From the NCBI GenBank assembly GCA_021234155.1, contig JAJEKV010000096.1:1746010-1810009 (forward strand): DNA of 64,000 bases. Direction: 5' to 3'. The position numbers and the translations under genes are program-made. How positions within the stretch are numbered: the stretch's first letter is position 1; each line of letters starts with the position of its first letter. Source of the DNA: Isoetes taiwanensis. Taxonomy: Eukaryota > Streptophyta > Lycopodiopsida > Isoetales > Isoetaceae. Below, one piece after another: positions 24,600 to 34,374 of the stretch. The notes below the pieces were generated by a model. It was not told where the DNA came from and searched no databases. It saw only the letters and a list, made by a program, of their open reading frames with translations.

Positions 24600-25640
24600 T
24601 TCAAGACACGGCGCAAGGTCCCGGCCGAATCTGACAAGGAGAGGGCCTCCGAAACGTAAACCCTGTGGGTTGCCAGGCTCTAGAAGGGTTTACGTTTTGG
24701 GGGCCGAGTCCTGGTCTTCTGGCCACGGAACTTGATCCCCAGGGCAATGTCGGCATTCCGAGTCCATTGGCAGAGCCAAATCGCGGTTCCGGTGAGGGGA
24801 GGTTGCCCGTCCTTCCCCAGGGCCTTGGGGAGAGGAAATTCGGGGCAAGCAGCTTCCGGAGGGATTTTAGTGTCCGCGCTCAAAAAATCAACACCCCAAC
24901 TCCACTTCAAGACATGGCGCAAGGTCCCGGCCGAATCTGACAAGGAGAGGGCCTCCGAAACGTAAACCCTGTGGGTTGCCAGGCTCTAGAAGGGTTTACG
25001 TTTTGGGGGCCGAGTCCTGGTCTTCGCCCACGCGAACTTGATCCCCAGGGGGCAATGTCGGCATTCTGAGTCCATTGGCAGAGCCAAATCGCGGTTCCAG
25101 TGAGGGGAGGTTGCCCGTCCTTCCCCAGGGCCTTGGGGAGAGGAAATTCGGGGCAAGCAGCTTCCGGAGGGATTTTAGTGTCCAAGGCCTCAAGCGTCAA
25201 CACCCCAACTCCACTTCAAGACATGGCGCAAGTCCCTACCAATCGACAAGGAGAGGGCCTCCAAACGTAAACCACGTGGGTTGCGGGCTCTAGAAGGGTT
25301 TACGTTTTGGGGCCGAAGTTCTGGCTTTTTGGCCCGCGAAACCTGGTTTCGAGCAATGTCAACGTTTTGAGTCCATTGGCAGAGCCAAATCGTGGTTCCG
25401 GAGAGGGGAGGTTGCCCGCTTCTTCCCCGGGCCTTAGGGAGAGGAAATTTGGGGAAAGCAGCCTCCGGAGGGATTTTAGGGTCCGCGCTCTGGCGTCAAC
25501 ACCCCAACTCCACTTCAAGACACGCCGCTAGGTCCCTACTCGCGGGTGACAAGGAGAGGGCCTCGAACGAAACCCCGTGGAGTTGCGGGGCCTAGAAGGG
25601 TTTACGTTTTGGGGCGAGTCCTAGTCCGCTGTGCGATTGG
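24600..25640 (+). repeat. Collapsed sub-array, period about 304 bp
   Basis: Near the right end of the satellite, four copies of AGGAGAGGGCCTCC start near 24,640, 24,944, 25,247 and 25,552. Each short unit joins the inverted-repeat region directly to the GGAACTTGATCCCCAGG part of the unit. About 800 bases, from the AT-rich island to the GAAACACTCACGCC part, are deleted. This derived repeat was itself amplified in tandem, which shows the array edge is evolving separately. Confidence 0.85.
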
Positions 25641-25910
25641 AACGTAGAAAGGCTGCGGCCCGAACGCATAGCAAGGGGGCCGGCCGGAACGGAGTTTGGA
25701 CTGTCCTCCTCCCGATGTGGCAATTAGAAGTGGGGGCTTTTGCAAAGGGCAACACACGATTAAATTCATAATTAATGCATTGCACGAAAATAAATTCTGA
25801 TTTTTGCCGGTTTGGATCCCTAATTCATCTCCAGCACACGGCCCAATTTTCGGAATTTTTGGAGAAGGTCTAGGTCAAAGGGTTAGCATTAGAACCGTCG
25901 GGGCAGCCCG

Positions 25911-26312
25911 TTGCGAGGCAACCGAGCTGATTTGGAAGATTTGGAAGATGCAGTTGACTTCAAGCCACAAAGAAACATAAATTTAGTGGCTGCTTCTATC
26001 AGTCAGGTTGGAGAAAAAATCCAAGCTGACTGTCCATCACAAACTTCTAAGAATGTGCATTTGAAAGATTTAGAACATGGAAGTGTCCCATTTGTAAGAG
26101 CTACAGGAGAGTCCAAACCACAAATAATCTCGAGGAAGCTTTGGTTCTACCAAATCAAGTCGAAATGTCGCAGAAAACCTCGAGGCTCGAAATGGCAAAT
26201 CGAACTGAAGAAGGCGATATCCAACAGAAGAATGCAAAATATCTTCAAGAATCCTTCAGATCATGTTCATGCATATGTATCAATGCTAGATTGTACCCAA
26301 GAGAAAATATAA
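25911..26312 (+). CDS. Unknown open frame fused to the satellite edge
   Basis: The open frame has 133 codons. Its first residues come from the last satellite sequence (GCAACCGAGCTG at about 25,918) and the rest from unique DNA. The product is hydrophilic, with a DLEDLEDAVDF start and a Lys/Arg-rich C-terminus. I recognise no domain. The 3' end overlaps the opposite-strand gene at 26,267. It is more likely a broken gene truncated by the array than a functional one. Confidence 0.25.
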   Translation: MRGNRADLEDLEDAVDFKPQRNINLVAASISQVGEKIQADCPSQTSKNVHLKDLEHGSVPFVRATGESKPQIISRKLWFYQIKSKCRRKPRGSKWQIELKKAISNRRMQNIFKNPSDHVHAYVSMLDCTQEKI

Positions 26313-26883
26313 CAATGTACAAAACATAGGTTTATTGAACAAAAGATCACTTGAACAATTGACATACTCCTCCCTCGAGCTTGGCTTATAGTTTCTATCG
26401 TGAAGTCCTCCACTTGTCCATCCCCTTTGAACCATAGCTCCATGTCAAGTATGTGCGGCATCAGCCATGCACATGTCGGCGCTAGTATCATGTTAATCTT
26501 TGTTTTTCTGTGGTGCTTCCAAACCCCGACCATCTTTTCAAGAAGCACCCTCATCATGCTAGGCAGCTCACTGGTTCCTAGCAATTTGGTCAGTGCCTTC
26601 TCACCAATCACATACTTCTTTAACACTTTCATCCGATGGATCGTTGTTTCATAGTCCTCATCTTCGAGTGGAGGAGGGGGTTCACGGAGGATTCCCTTCC
26701 TTCTCATGCCCTCGACGGCTCCTACACCAAGCTATAGATTAGAAAATAGATAAAATACAATAAAGTGTATAAACTACAGAGTGTAGCCTTACTTGTGAAG
26801 ACAGGTTCCATATCTCTCTGCTCTTGAATCCTCATCTCCTCCTGAATCTGGTTCAAGCGTCGAAGCATACCTTCCATGGCCAT
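26267..26883 (-). CDS. Unknown two-exon gene, 181 residues
   Basis: Exon 1 (26,883-26,793) starts MAMEGMLRRLNQIQEEMR and ends at a GTAAGG donor. Exon 2 (26,721-26,267) follows a GGTGTAG acceptor and keeps frame across the 71-base intron (VFT-R-AVEGMRRKG). The clean splice and long joined frame support a real or recently real gene. The N-terminus looks helical (QIQEEMRIQEQRDME), an acidic PPPPLEDEDYETT segment follows, and the C-terminal tail is hydrophobic. No family is recognised. It sits back to back with the palindromic block at 27,000-27,115, as other genes of this complex do, so it may be transposon cargo. Confidence 0.45.
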
Positions 26884-26999
26884 GTATCCCAAAAGCAATA
26901 AAGAAAAAACTCTCACAATAACTGCAATGAAAAACTAGGATCCGAGGATCGTTCGCAATACTCAAATCATAAAAGAAATGGGAAAAATGAAAGCCGGCC

Positions 27000-27115
27000 G
27001 ATGACTTTTAAAGAACAGAGACGTCGTTTTAAGACGTATAGACGTCGTTTAACGACGTCTGAAGGTCGTTTAACGACGTCTATAACGACGTTCTCGGCTA
27101 TAACGACGTCGTACG
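27000..27115. repeat. CACTA-type palindromic subterminal repeats, block 2
   Basis: GACGTCGTTTAACGACGTC, GGTCGTTTAACGACGTC and ATAACGACGT follow one another here. The motif is the same as in blocks 1a/1b and in the terminus at 34,922. It separates two divergent genes (26,883 minus and 27,226 plus) and probably marks the left terminal region of the CACTA-like complex. No intact CACTA end was found beside it. Confidence 0.75.
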
Positions 27116-27225
27116 AAATTTGTTTTGTAGTCCTCCAGCTTCTCCGCCGCCCTCCGTCCTCTGCTCCTGCGCCCTCCAGCTTCCTCCTCCTCCTCCTTCG
27201 TCGGAGCTCCTCACCTACATCTGCC

Positions 27226-27737
27226 ATGGCCGCTTCTCCTGATGCATGCCCGCTTGATGCCGCACTGTAGGCCGTCGCGGCGGCGCCGCTGGAGCACCCG
27301 AGCGCCTCGATCGAAAGTGGCTAGAGACGAACCTAACCCAAGAAAGGCCGGAGTTCAAGCAAGCCATGACAAAGCTGCGTGATAGGGGGCAAGAAAGACC
27401 TCGCTCGCATTACTGGGAGGCCGGAACCTTCCCTCAATACAGGCTCGAGTGCCTGAAGAAATGCATGGTGAGCTCGTTGTGCTTGGCCCGTATGCTAGAG
27501 GATAGGGGCCTTTGGGAAGGGAAACATTTGCTGAAGCCCTACTTTCAAAAGTTGCACCGCACCAACCCGGGGCATGGGGAAGTGCTCGTACATGAATTCC
27601 TTGGGGAAACAGACACCACGCCGGAGGGCTTGGATTCCATGCTTCGGGAGGCTTGTTCTGACGGGGTGGAGGAAATCACCGTCGAGCACCTTCGAGCCTG
27701 CGAGTGGATCACACTGGATGCTGATATATACCACTAG
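27226..27737 (+). CDS. Unknown small gene at left end of CACTA complex, probable frameshift
   Basis: An ATG at 27,226 opens MAASPDACPLDAAL, then a stop. One base out of frame the reading continues GAPERLDRKWLETNL and into the main frame (ATG 27,366, 123 codons) with LRDRGQERPRSHYWEAG, FPQYRLECLKKCM and a C-terminal EITVEHLRACEWITLDADIYH. The break lies at CACTGTAGG, a CTG site of the kind that is error-prone in this window. No family is recognised. The sequence is GC-richer than its surroundings and lies just inside the palindromic block, which suits captured host sequence. Confidence 0.4.
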
Positions 27738-28285
27738 ATGTGCACTGGCATCCACTTTGTTTTGTGTATTTGAATTGTGTATGGGTTTTTTATATGAATT
27801 TTGTATTTTGAAGGGAATACATATATGATTTTTGTATATGAATCTTGCATTTTGAAGGGAATCTTCACATTTTATGATTAATTAAACATAAAAGCGTGTA
27901 CTCAATCAGATGTAGAACTGCGCCTCGATCGGCTTGCAAAGCCATAGGTCTATACTAGGATGCCAATTAACTTGGCATAAATGTCTATGATAACTTCGAA
28001 GTTGCAATACTAATGTTGCCTAAATTCGCATGCCAAAGTATTTTCTTATTCATATGTGGGAAGAAAATATAATAATCATAATAAAGTAATGAAGGTTCAA
28101 TCGATGGTAGTCTTCTATCATGACAATAGTCTGCAACCCCCAACCTCCCTATTCGGCCCGCCATCTCTTCTTCACCTTCAAATATCGCGGAGCGAGCCTT
28201 ACATGGAACTACGAACCACCACTGATCTTGCAAAGGATCTGGAACGAAGGTGACCTACAAAACCTCTATTACATTAGTTCCTTTG
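27738..28285. other. AT-rich spacer, nothing recognised
   Basis: This is intergenic sequence between the plus-strand small gene and the minus-strand DUF4216 frame. It includes a short repeated GTATTTGAATTGTGTATGGG-like stretch, with no domain or structural signal. Confidence 0.5.
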
Positions 28286-28579
28286 TTAATGACATATATA
28301 AATTTTATTGCATCCAAGTAAACATACTTGTTCACATTGCTCAACCCTCACGAGTGTGTCTTGACCACGATACCGACGAGTTGAATCTAGTGAATACAGG
28401 CCACTCAGATCTTTGCGTATCGTGGCATGAGCACCAGTACACACAAGATCAAACCATTCGGCATCAAACAACATTGTTTTGAATGCACTACCGACATCAA
28501 CCTCCATGATAGTCTTTATAGTACCAATCCATTCCAACATTGCCTCGATTGGGTTTGGGTCTGCACTACCGGTCGGCAA
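28286..28579 (-). pseudogene. DUF4216-like domain of a CACTA transposase polyprotein
   Basis: The minus frame reads EWIGTIKTIMEVDVGSAFKT, then MLFDAEWFDLV and VRVEQCEQVCLL. The order (variable strand, LFxxEWFD, about forty residues, then xxxxQxEQVxxL) is the DUF4216 pattern found C-terminal to Tnp2 in plant CACTA elements. It is on the same strand as, and downstream of, the Tnp2 remains at 29.7-31.1 kb. It is only a fragment. Confidence 0.7.
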
Positions 28580-28751
28580 AGCATACTAAACTTTGCTGAT
28601 ATACCACAATCATAAGTCGTTTGCCATGATCCACACTTTGTTGTCGTCAAAGTGAGCACCGAAAGACCATATTGATGCATATGAATTATACTACAAAGTA
28701 AAGGAACAAATGTTCAAAATAACGAAGACGAAACTCGTGAATTATATGCTA

Positions 28752-29030
28752 TTAAGTTGCACTTACAAATAGTGACACGCCTTTAGCATATGCAAATTCT
28801 TCGCTAGAAACATGTTCGCCACGTTGCCTTGCCATCTCTAGTTGTTCGAGCAGCCATTTATTGTTTATCTCACTTGGCAGGACCCCTAGATGATCTGGAA
28901 GTGGTTGTTTGCGATTCTTTTTTCGATAGCGTCTTCTCTCCTCATCTCTCTTTATTTTTTCTTCCTCGTATTTTTTATCCATTTCTCCATGGGAGTGGAG
29001 TTGTAGATGAAAACTTATTGACTTTTGCAC
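28752..29030 (-). pseudogene. Charged helical fragment between Tnp2 and DUF4216
   Basis: The 92-codon minus frame is rich in Lys, Glu and Arg (YEEEKIKRDEERRRYRKKNR), then reads LPDHLGVLPSEINNKWLLEQ. It looks like a nuclear, coiled-coil linker. Position and strand suit the same decayed CACTA polyprotein, but I cannot assign it to a family. Confidence 0.4.
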
Positions 29031-29289
29031 ATTCTTCTAGTGTGAACAATTTCTTACGTGGTCTTCCTTGGGAACTTCTCCAACTATAGTTGGAGTGTCT
29101 TCATCGGTCCATAATCGTGGAGCATTGGGGTGTAGATCGGCCAAGAACTCGGTGACATAGAATAATGACTCTCGTGCTAACCAACCCTCGGCCATGCAAC
29201 CCTCTGGCCTTGCCTTCCTCGACGTCTGAAGTCCTTGAGGACCTTCGGCGTTCTATAAAAAACATCCATCTAGGATTTGTTGTGCCCGC

Positions 29290-31508
29290 AAGCTCTACTT
29301 AGTCCACTAAATGCACTAGTAAGTGAGTTTGTATGTCCGAAAAACTTGTTGGGAATTCTTTCTCTAGCATACAACATGCCTCAACGACCTTAGTTCGCAT
29401 GTCCCAATTTCATTTGTCGGTATCTCCTTCCTTGTAATCCATCTAAATATGATTTAAAAAGAAAAAAGTTAAGTGAGAGTTCAAAGATCGAAAGTGTTTT
29501 CTAAATCCGTCTAACACGGAAAACTCGATAGGAGACATATTGCATGTAGTGGACCGTCGGCGAGACGACCCCTCAGAACAATAGGCATAACAAACTGCAA
29601 CATCTTATGCCAATCATGAGATTTCAACCCAGTTAACTCCCCTTCGTTAGAGAAACAATTACACAACGAATGCATATATCCCGTCGGAGTCTTTATTGCC
29701 TTGATAAGCTTCTCGAGCGGGTTTCATACATTTTCTAGACACGATCCAATCCACTTGTGGCCTTATTCCTTCTTGACATTTAACCATGCTTTAGATTTTG
29801 ATCCAGCTTCTTGTAGATCTTCTCGTGCTGCATCTGTGTCCTTACGTCCGGTGACATGCTTCCAAATAGACGCCGAAACGTTTTTAAAGATGTGCATGGG
29901 ATCAAGAAGATGATGGATCTTCAATTCGGCCCAATAGGGTAGAAGGAAGAAGGATGCTTTCCACTTCATTCCCTTAACCTTATTTCCTTGAAGACATCCC
30001 ACATGTTACCCCAATCTCTCATTGTCAACCTTTTGGGAGGCTCTTCAGTGCAATGTTTTTCTCTTGGACCTACGTATCGAAGTCGATTTTCCATTGGCAG
30101 ATATCTCTTGAAGTTTGCATAGACATTTTTGTGCAATGCCGTTGACCGGCGAGAGTTCAACTGTTCAAACCCACACAAGTGACATGCCGCATATCCAGAC
30201 ACTTGGAGTCCGTGAGAGTTCATACAAACCAGGGCCAATCGCTCGTTGTCCACATTAAGATTGCTCTCAAGGTAAATCTTCGTTCGGCCCGCGAAGTTCT
30301 CTTGAGACATCGTAAACTTCAATACCTTCACTCCACAATGTCAAAAGCTCATCAATAACTATTTTCAGATATGGATCTAGACTTTCCGGCTTCTTCGGTC
30401 CTGGAACTAATAGTACTACCATTAAATGGCTAGTCTTCATGAGTAACCACGGTGGTAAATTATAGTTGATCAACACTACTGGCCAAGTTGACCCGCCGCG
30501 GCTGATTGGCGTCCATAAGGATTAACACCATCCGTTGCCAACCCTAATCTGAGATTTCGTTGGCTCTCTTCCAAATTCCGCCATGTTTCATCAATATGCT
30601 TCCATTGCTTGCGGTCACTAACCACTACGAATTACATTGTCACTTTCGGCGCATTAGCGGCACACCAACCCATGGCTGAGCTAGAGATTCACATCGAAAC
30701 AATAGCCTTATCACGAGGGATCAATGGAAAGTAGCGAACCACCTTCATCGGGGCCGGTCTTTCCCTTGGCATCTGCATTGTACCTAGAGGCACCACATTT
30801 AGGGCATGTTTACGTGTTCTTGTAGATGTCATCCCCTGGATAATATACCATGCAATCATTTGGACAAGTGTGAATCTTATGGTAGCCTAAACCGATGGGC
30901 TTTACTTGATATATTTTTTATTTGGTCGCGACTTTTTGGGCATAGTGTTCCCTTGTGGGAGTATTTTCTCTTGCAATAACACATATAAAAAGCAGACCTT
31001 TACGTATACATTCAACTACAAATTCAATAAGTCAAGTGATTGCAATTGTACTTACTCTAACAAAGCCGTAACAACGGCATTGCTCCATTTGAATTTGGCT
31101 TGAAGGTTTAATATCAATAAAGATGTAAATCAATCTAGATATGCTTGCACTGGATATAATGCTTTATCGCCTCCTCCAATAAAACGTGATCTTCATGACC
31201 ATCGTTAGGAGTATTTATATCGTCATCTAGGTGGATTGTCGAAGATTGGGCCAAATGCATCTAACATGTCGGCTATGGGTTCTTCAACTTCCATGAAGTC
31301 GTCCATAGGGGCATTGTCATCATCTTCATCATCGTATTCTGTTCATCTTCATCATTGTACTCTTCATTATCGCGTTGTGCCCATGTTTGTACCATCTTTT
31401 GCTCAATGTATTCTAATTACGCTATCCATGATGACTTTTGATGTCGCCAATTCGATGCGGCTTGGATGTGGTCTTATATCCACTTGCCTACCCCTCCGCG
31501 TCGGTTAA
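29290..31508 (-). pseudogene. CACTA Tnp2 transposase, degenerate
   Basis: Read on the minus strand, successive Tnp2 landmarks appear in order but in changing frames with stops. They are an acidic N-terminal stretch (about 31,330), the zinc-type IHTCPNDCMVYY and CPKCGASRY (about 30,870-30,790), YFPLIPRDKAI, NLRLGLATDGVNPYGRQSA (about 30,560), YNLPPWLLMK and LLVPGPKKPE (30,460-30,390), and DELLTLWSEGIEVYDVS (about 30,330). After these come LACHLCGFEQ-type and RYLPMENRLRY segments, FFLLPYWAELKIHHLLDPMHIFKNV (29,950-29,880), then GELTGLKSHDWHKMLQ (about 29,640). Tnp2 catalyses cut-and-paste transposition at CACTA ends. The many stops and frame changes make this copy inactive, and base-calling errors may exaggerate the decay. 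Confidence 0.85.
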
Positions 31509-31747
31509 ACGAAATATATCGTGATTGATACATACATTGAGAGCCCGTGTTTGTTAAATTTTAAGCATTTAATAACGAACGAAATATAAAATTTTATGTC
31601 ATAATCAAAGCATATATTGAAGATATAATACACATTTATCTTCAATATGTGCAATCTCATTCCAAGAGAAGAAGAAGAAGAATTCGAAGAAGAAGAAGAA
31701 AAATGGTGCATTCCGACAAAAATTATATGAGTAATTTGAGTACATCA

Positions 31748-33073
31748 TCAAAGGACCTCCGGTATTGGTCTACCGTATTCATATTCAATGAACAATTCAT
31801 CACCAATACACAAAGTTTTTATAGCATAAACCATGATATATCTCCCGTCAATTTTACGGCTAAAAAAATCTTCTTGGTCTTTGTTTGCCTCGACAAATTC
31901 ACAATTGGTAGCTTGAGTTCTTCTCGATAGAGCTATTAATAAAAGCAGCAAGGTTTCCATGCAACTGAGGACGACCATCAATATATGTGAAGCTTGCGTA
32001 GTCACTGGGCTTGGATATTGTTCGTGCATTTGAATTTAGGCCATAGATGAGCATGCGCCACTGATGCTTACTCAATTTATGCCAAGTGTCTGAGTTATAT
32101 TCAGGACCTACATATGGCATTAAAGGAACAGTCGTACCATCTTTGACTTTCACACTAGTCATAATATATAATCCCAGGCCAGCACCGGGGACCCGACTAT
32201 TTTTAATCATGTACTGCCTACCCCAATATGTAAATTGCTCCCCATAAATAATTGGCTTGCCTCTAGGCCATGCATTGAATTTCTTACGATCTTTATCTCA
32301 GAAAGGGTTTTGGACCAAATGGACTAGTGAAGGTGGAAGATTATTTTCTTCGACATGATCTAGTACATTCCAATTTTGATGAACATTGTCATTCCCTCCA
32401 ATCTTGGCAACGGCCATTGCACGACGAGTTCTATCACGTAATGGGATACTCTTTGAGGAAGTTGATGGCTTTCTTTTTGTAGGGTTTTCTATGAACGCAT
32501 TCATAGTATCAACATCATCTACTTCCAATGACAACATAACCCCAAAATCTATATCTTTGCTTGAGCTCACTTCATTCTCAATTTCTTCCTAACAAAATAC
32601 AAGCAAACTAAGTTAAGACATCGATTCAAGTACATGAGAGTAGTTGATTATCGTTCATAAGATTCGTGTATTATACCTCGTTGGAATACCCCACATGTGC
32701 GTCCGAAACCTTTGGATTTGTTGGGCATTCACCATATTTCTCAACATGGTCGGGACAGTCTTTCTCATCCGTTTTATTTGTCCTTTGCACATCGAACAAT
32801 TGCAATATAACCGCTCTGTCAAGTACAACCGCAAAAAAAAAAAAACATCAAGATATAAAGTTAACTAATCATTGAAACATGTTTATGGTACATACATCGG
32901 TGACATTCATTTCATGCACACCACCCCGACCTCTAGGAAGACTAGGTCCACTTGGGTCTAATTGGACTATTTGTGGCAATTGTTGGGGTAACATTCTTGC
33001 ACAAGTCGCCATGTAACTTTCTCAAAGCTTTCTGTCTCACTTTACGTTCAAATTCCTTCTGACGTTCGTCCAT
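31748..33073 (-). pseudogene. SET-domain gene inside the CACTA complex, disrupted
   Basis: Three exons are proposed on the minus strand: 33,073-32,896 (MDERQKEFERKVRQKAL, one frame slip near 32,995), 32,815-32,677 (acidic, with CPDHVEKYGECPTNP), and 32,588-31,748. Donors GTATGT and GTATAA and acceptors ACAG and TTAG are present. The last exon holds the SET core: SRVPGAGLGLY (SAM loop), FTYIDGRPQLHGNLAAFINSS, ATNCEFVEA, then GDELFIEYEYG. The usual NHS of the SAM pocket reads NSS, in a region that also contains a one-base frameshift (about 31,940). An in-frame TGA at about 32,299 looks like CGA deamination. Intact SET proteins methylate lysines, mostly on histones. The gene runs with Tnp2 and sits within the element ends, so it is probable captured cargo. 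Activity is unlikely as read. Confidence 0.7.
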
Positions 33074-33234
33074 GTTGTTTTTCTAGTAAACAATAAAAAT
33101 ATTAATAAAAACCATGTAATAATATAATAATTATAAATATCCATGTTTTTTCATGATTTTATCAAATGTTTATTCTTAAGATTTAGATTCATACAACGTT
33201 TATGATATTTAGAAAGCATTTGATTGAAGGGTGC

Positions 33235-33425
33235 CTGAACCCGATACATCTAGTCCTCTCCATTTGAAATGGAGTCGACCCGATACCTTATATTCACGCA
33301 CCTTTCAAATCTTTTGTAATCTATGAAGATTGAAACTTACGTTACGAGGTGCATAAACCCGATACATTTAGTCTTCTCCATTCGGGATGGAACCGACCCG
33401 GTACCTTGATCATGCATCCCTCAAG
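33235..33425. repeat. Hairpin repeats, two copies, 5' of the SET gene
   Basis: Two units about 118 bases apart read CCTCTCCATTTGAAATGGAG (33,256) and TTCTCCATTCGGGATGGAA (33,373), each followed by CGACCCG. The same unit, with a CTCCAC...GTGGAG stem, occurs six times at 57.28-57.81 kb upstream of the TnpA-like gene. It is therefore a shared component of both CACTA-like complexes, probably in a leader or promoter region. Confidence 0.8.
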
Positions 33426-33599
33426 TTTTTAACATACTTTCAAGATTCAATCTTCTAATCTATTAGCATTTGGAGGTGTTTAACTCTAACACAAAGATTA
33501 AAAGCGAGAGATCTTACCTTATGAAGACCCACGGGCAAAAAAATCCGAAACAAACGAGTGAAAATAACAAGTAAATAACCCGAGCGGCGGGTTCCGCCA

Positions 33600-33780
33600 T
33601 ATGTGACGTCGTTTATCGACGTCAGTAACGTCGTTTAACGGCGCCAAGGCCGACGTCGTCGACACCTAGGCATGCCACATCGCCTGCGCGCGCCCGATGC
33701 CCCCTCATATGCCACGTCGGATGATCATGGCGTCGTTTAACGGCGTCAAATGATCATAACGTCGTTAAACGACCAACCGT
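33600..33780. repeat. CACTA-type palindromic subterminal repeats, block 3
   Basis: GACGTCGTTTATCGACGTC, GTCGTTTAACGGCG and ACGTCGTTAAACGAC recur here with GC-rich spacers. It lies between the SET gene and the small minus-strand frame at 33,929. Confidence 0.75.
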
Positions 33781-33928
33781 GATTGTTTAACATAACGAAA
33801 ACAACATACAATACAAATAACACAAATAAATAAAAATACTTGATTGTTCCCATTCATAAAATAAAGCTTATACAACGACAACACAAATAGATAAAAAACT
33901 TATTGTTTCCATTCATAAAAAAAAAAGC

Positions 33929-34261
33929 TTATACATTACTTATGTCCATCCCGAGGGCGTGATGGTTTGATGCAACCATTTGCATCATTATACGCACCAT
34001 TAATGTCGTTTTCTCTTTGTTTGGCTCGGTGAGCCATTCTACCGATCGTTCGCATGGAACGCCGGATGTTAGTGCAATCAGAAGCTCCTTTTCACTCATC
34101 TTTGCCACGATGGTGAAGGGAGGGTTCTCGAGGAGAAGCGGGGGGTTCTTTGGAGTTGTCTTCCCTTGGAGGAGGAGGATTCTTGCTAGAAGGAACATAT
34201 CGCCGAATGTGGTCTTCAACCTACTTGGGACCATTATAGCAAGATAGGGAAGAACACTCAA
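33929..34261 (-). CDS. Unknown 110-residue open frame at right end of CACTA complex
   Basis: The frame starts MSVLPYLAIMV, has a proline/leucine stretch (KNPPLLLENPPFTIV) and a helical C-terminal half (MSEKELLIALTSGVP, VRIMMQMVASNH). No family is recognised. Its leader carries telomere-like AAACCCTAA repeats (34,337-34,314), and the palindromic terminal block lies beyond. It is either element cargo or chance. Confidence 0.3.
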   Translation of the reverse strand: MSVLPYLAIMVPSRLKTTFGDMFLLARILLLQGKTTPKNPPLLLENPPFTIVAKMSEKELLIALTSGVPCERSVEWLTEPNKEKTTLMVRIMMQMVASNHHALGMDISNV

Positions 34262-34313
34262 AAAATAAGAATAACAGCAGCTACTTCGATGGATCCACTT
34301 ATAACGTGGATGT

Positions 34314-34337
34314 AGGGTTAGGGTTAGGGTTAGGGTT
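34314..34337 (+). repeat. Short interstitial TTAGGG tract
   Basis: There are four TTAGGG units on the plus strand; on the minus strand they read as overlapping telo-boxes (AAACCCTAA) 5' of the frame at 34,261. The tract is far too short to be a telomere. Confidence 0.9.
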
Positions 34338-34374
34338 TTTATTTGGCAAAAAAAAAAAAAAAAAATTCCTCTGC

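Larger units (their letters stand above)
14449..25935 (+). repeat. GC-rich tandem satellite array, unit about 1.12 kb
   Basis: The marker GGTCTAGGTCAAAGGGTTAG recurs near 14,898, 16,019, 17,129, 18,255, 19,384, 20,498, 21,593, 22,718, 23,830 and 25,868. The first eight spacings are 1095-1129 bases, giving eight full units flanked by partial ones. The last interval is about 2.04 kb because short-period copies lie inside it. The units are GC-rich against an AT-rich genome, apart from one AT-rich island with AATTAATGCATTGCACG. Many open frames exist on both strands, but they are not conserved from unit to unit, so I call no genes. No rRNA gene or intergenic-spacer landmark is seen. Unit differences cluster at CG and CHG sites. 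Confidence 0.95.

Noticed and set aside
14449-25935. Dozens of open frames of 60-240 codons on both strands in the GC-rich array.
   Set aside because: They are not conserved in frame or sequence from unit to unit, have no known domain, and arise from high GC and few stop codons. One such frame (19,744-20,454) is long only by chance.
14449-25935. rDNA intergenic spacer or 5S cluster.
   Set aside because: No rRNA gene sequence, 5S Pol III boxes or known spacer landmarks were seen in any unit.
26900-27000. Left CACTA terminus partner of 34,922.
   Set aside because: No CACTACAAGGGATC or close variant is present on either strand near the left palindromic block.
34314-34337. Telomere or ancient chromosome fusion site.
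   Set aside because: Only four TTAGGG units, located in the leader of a small frame; telo-box-like 5' sequences explain it better.
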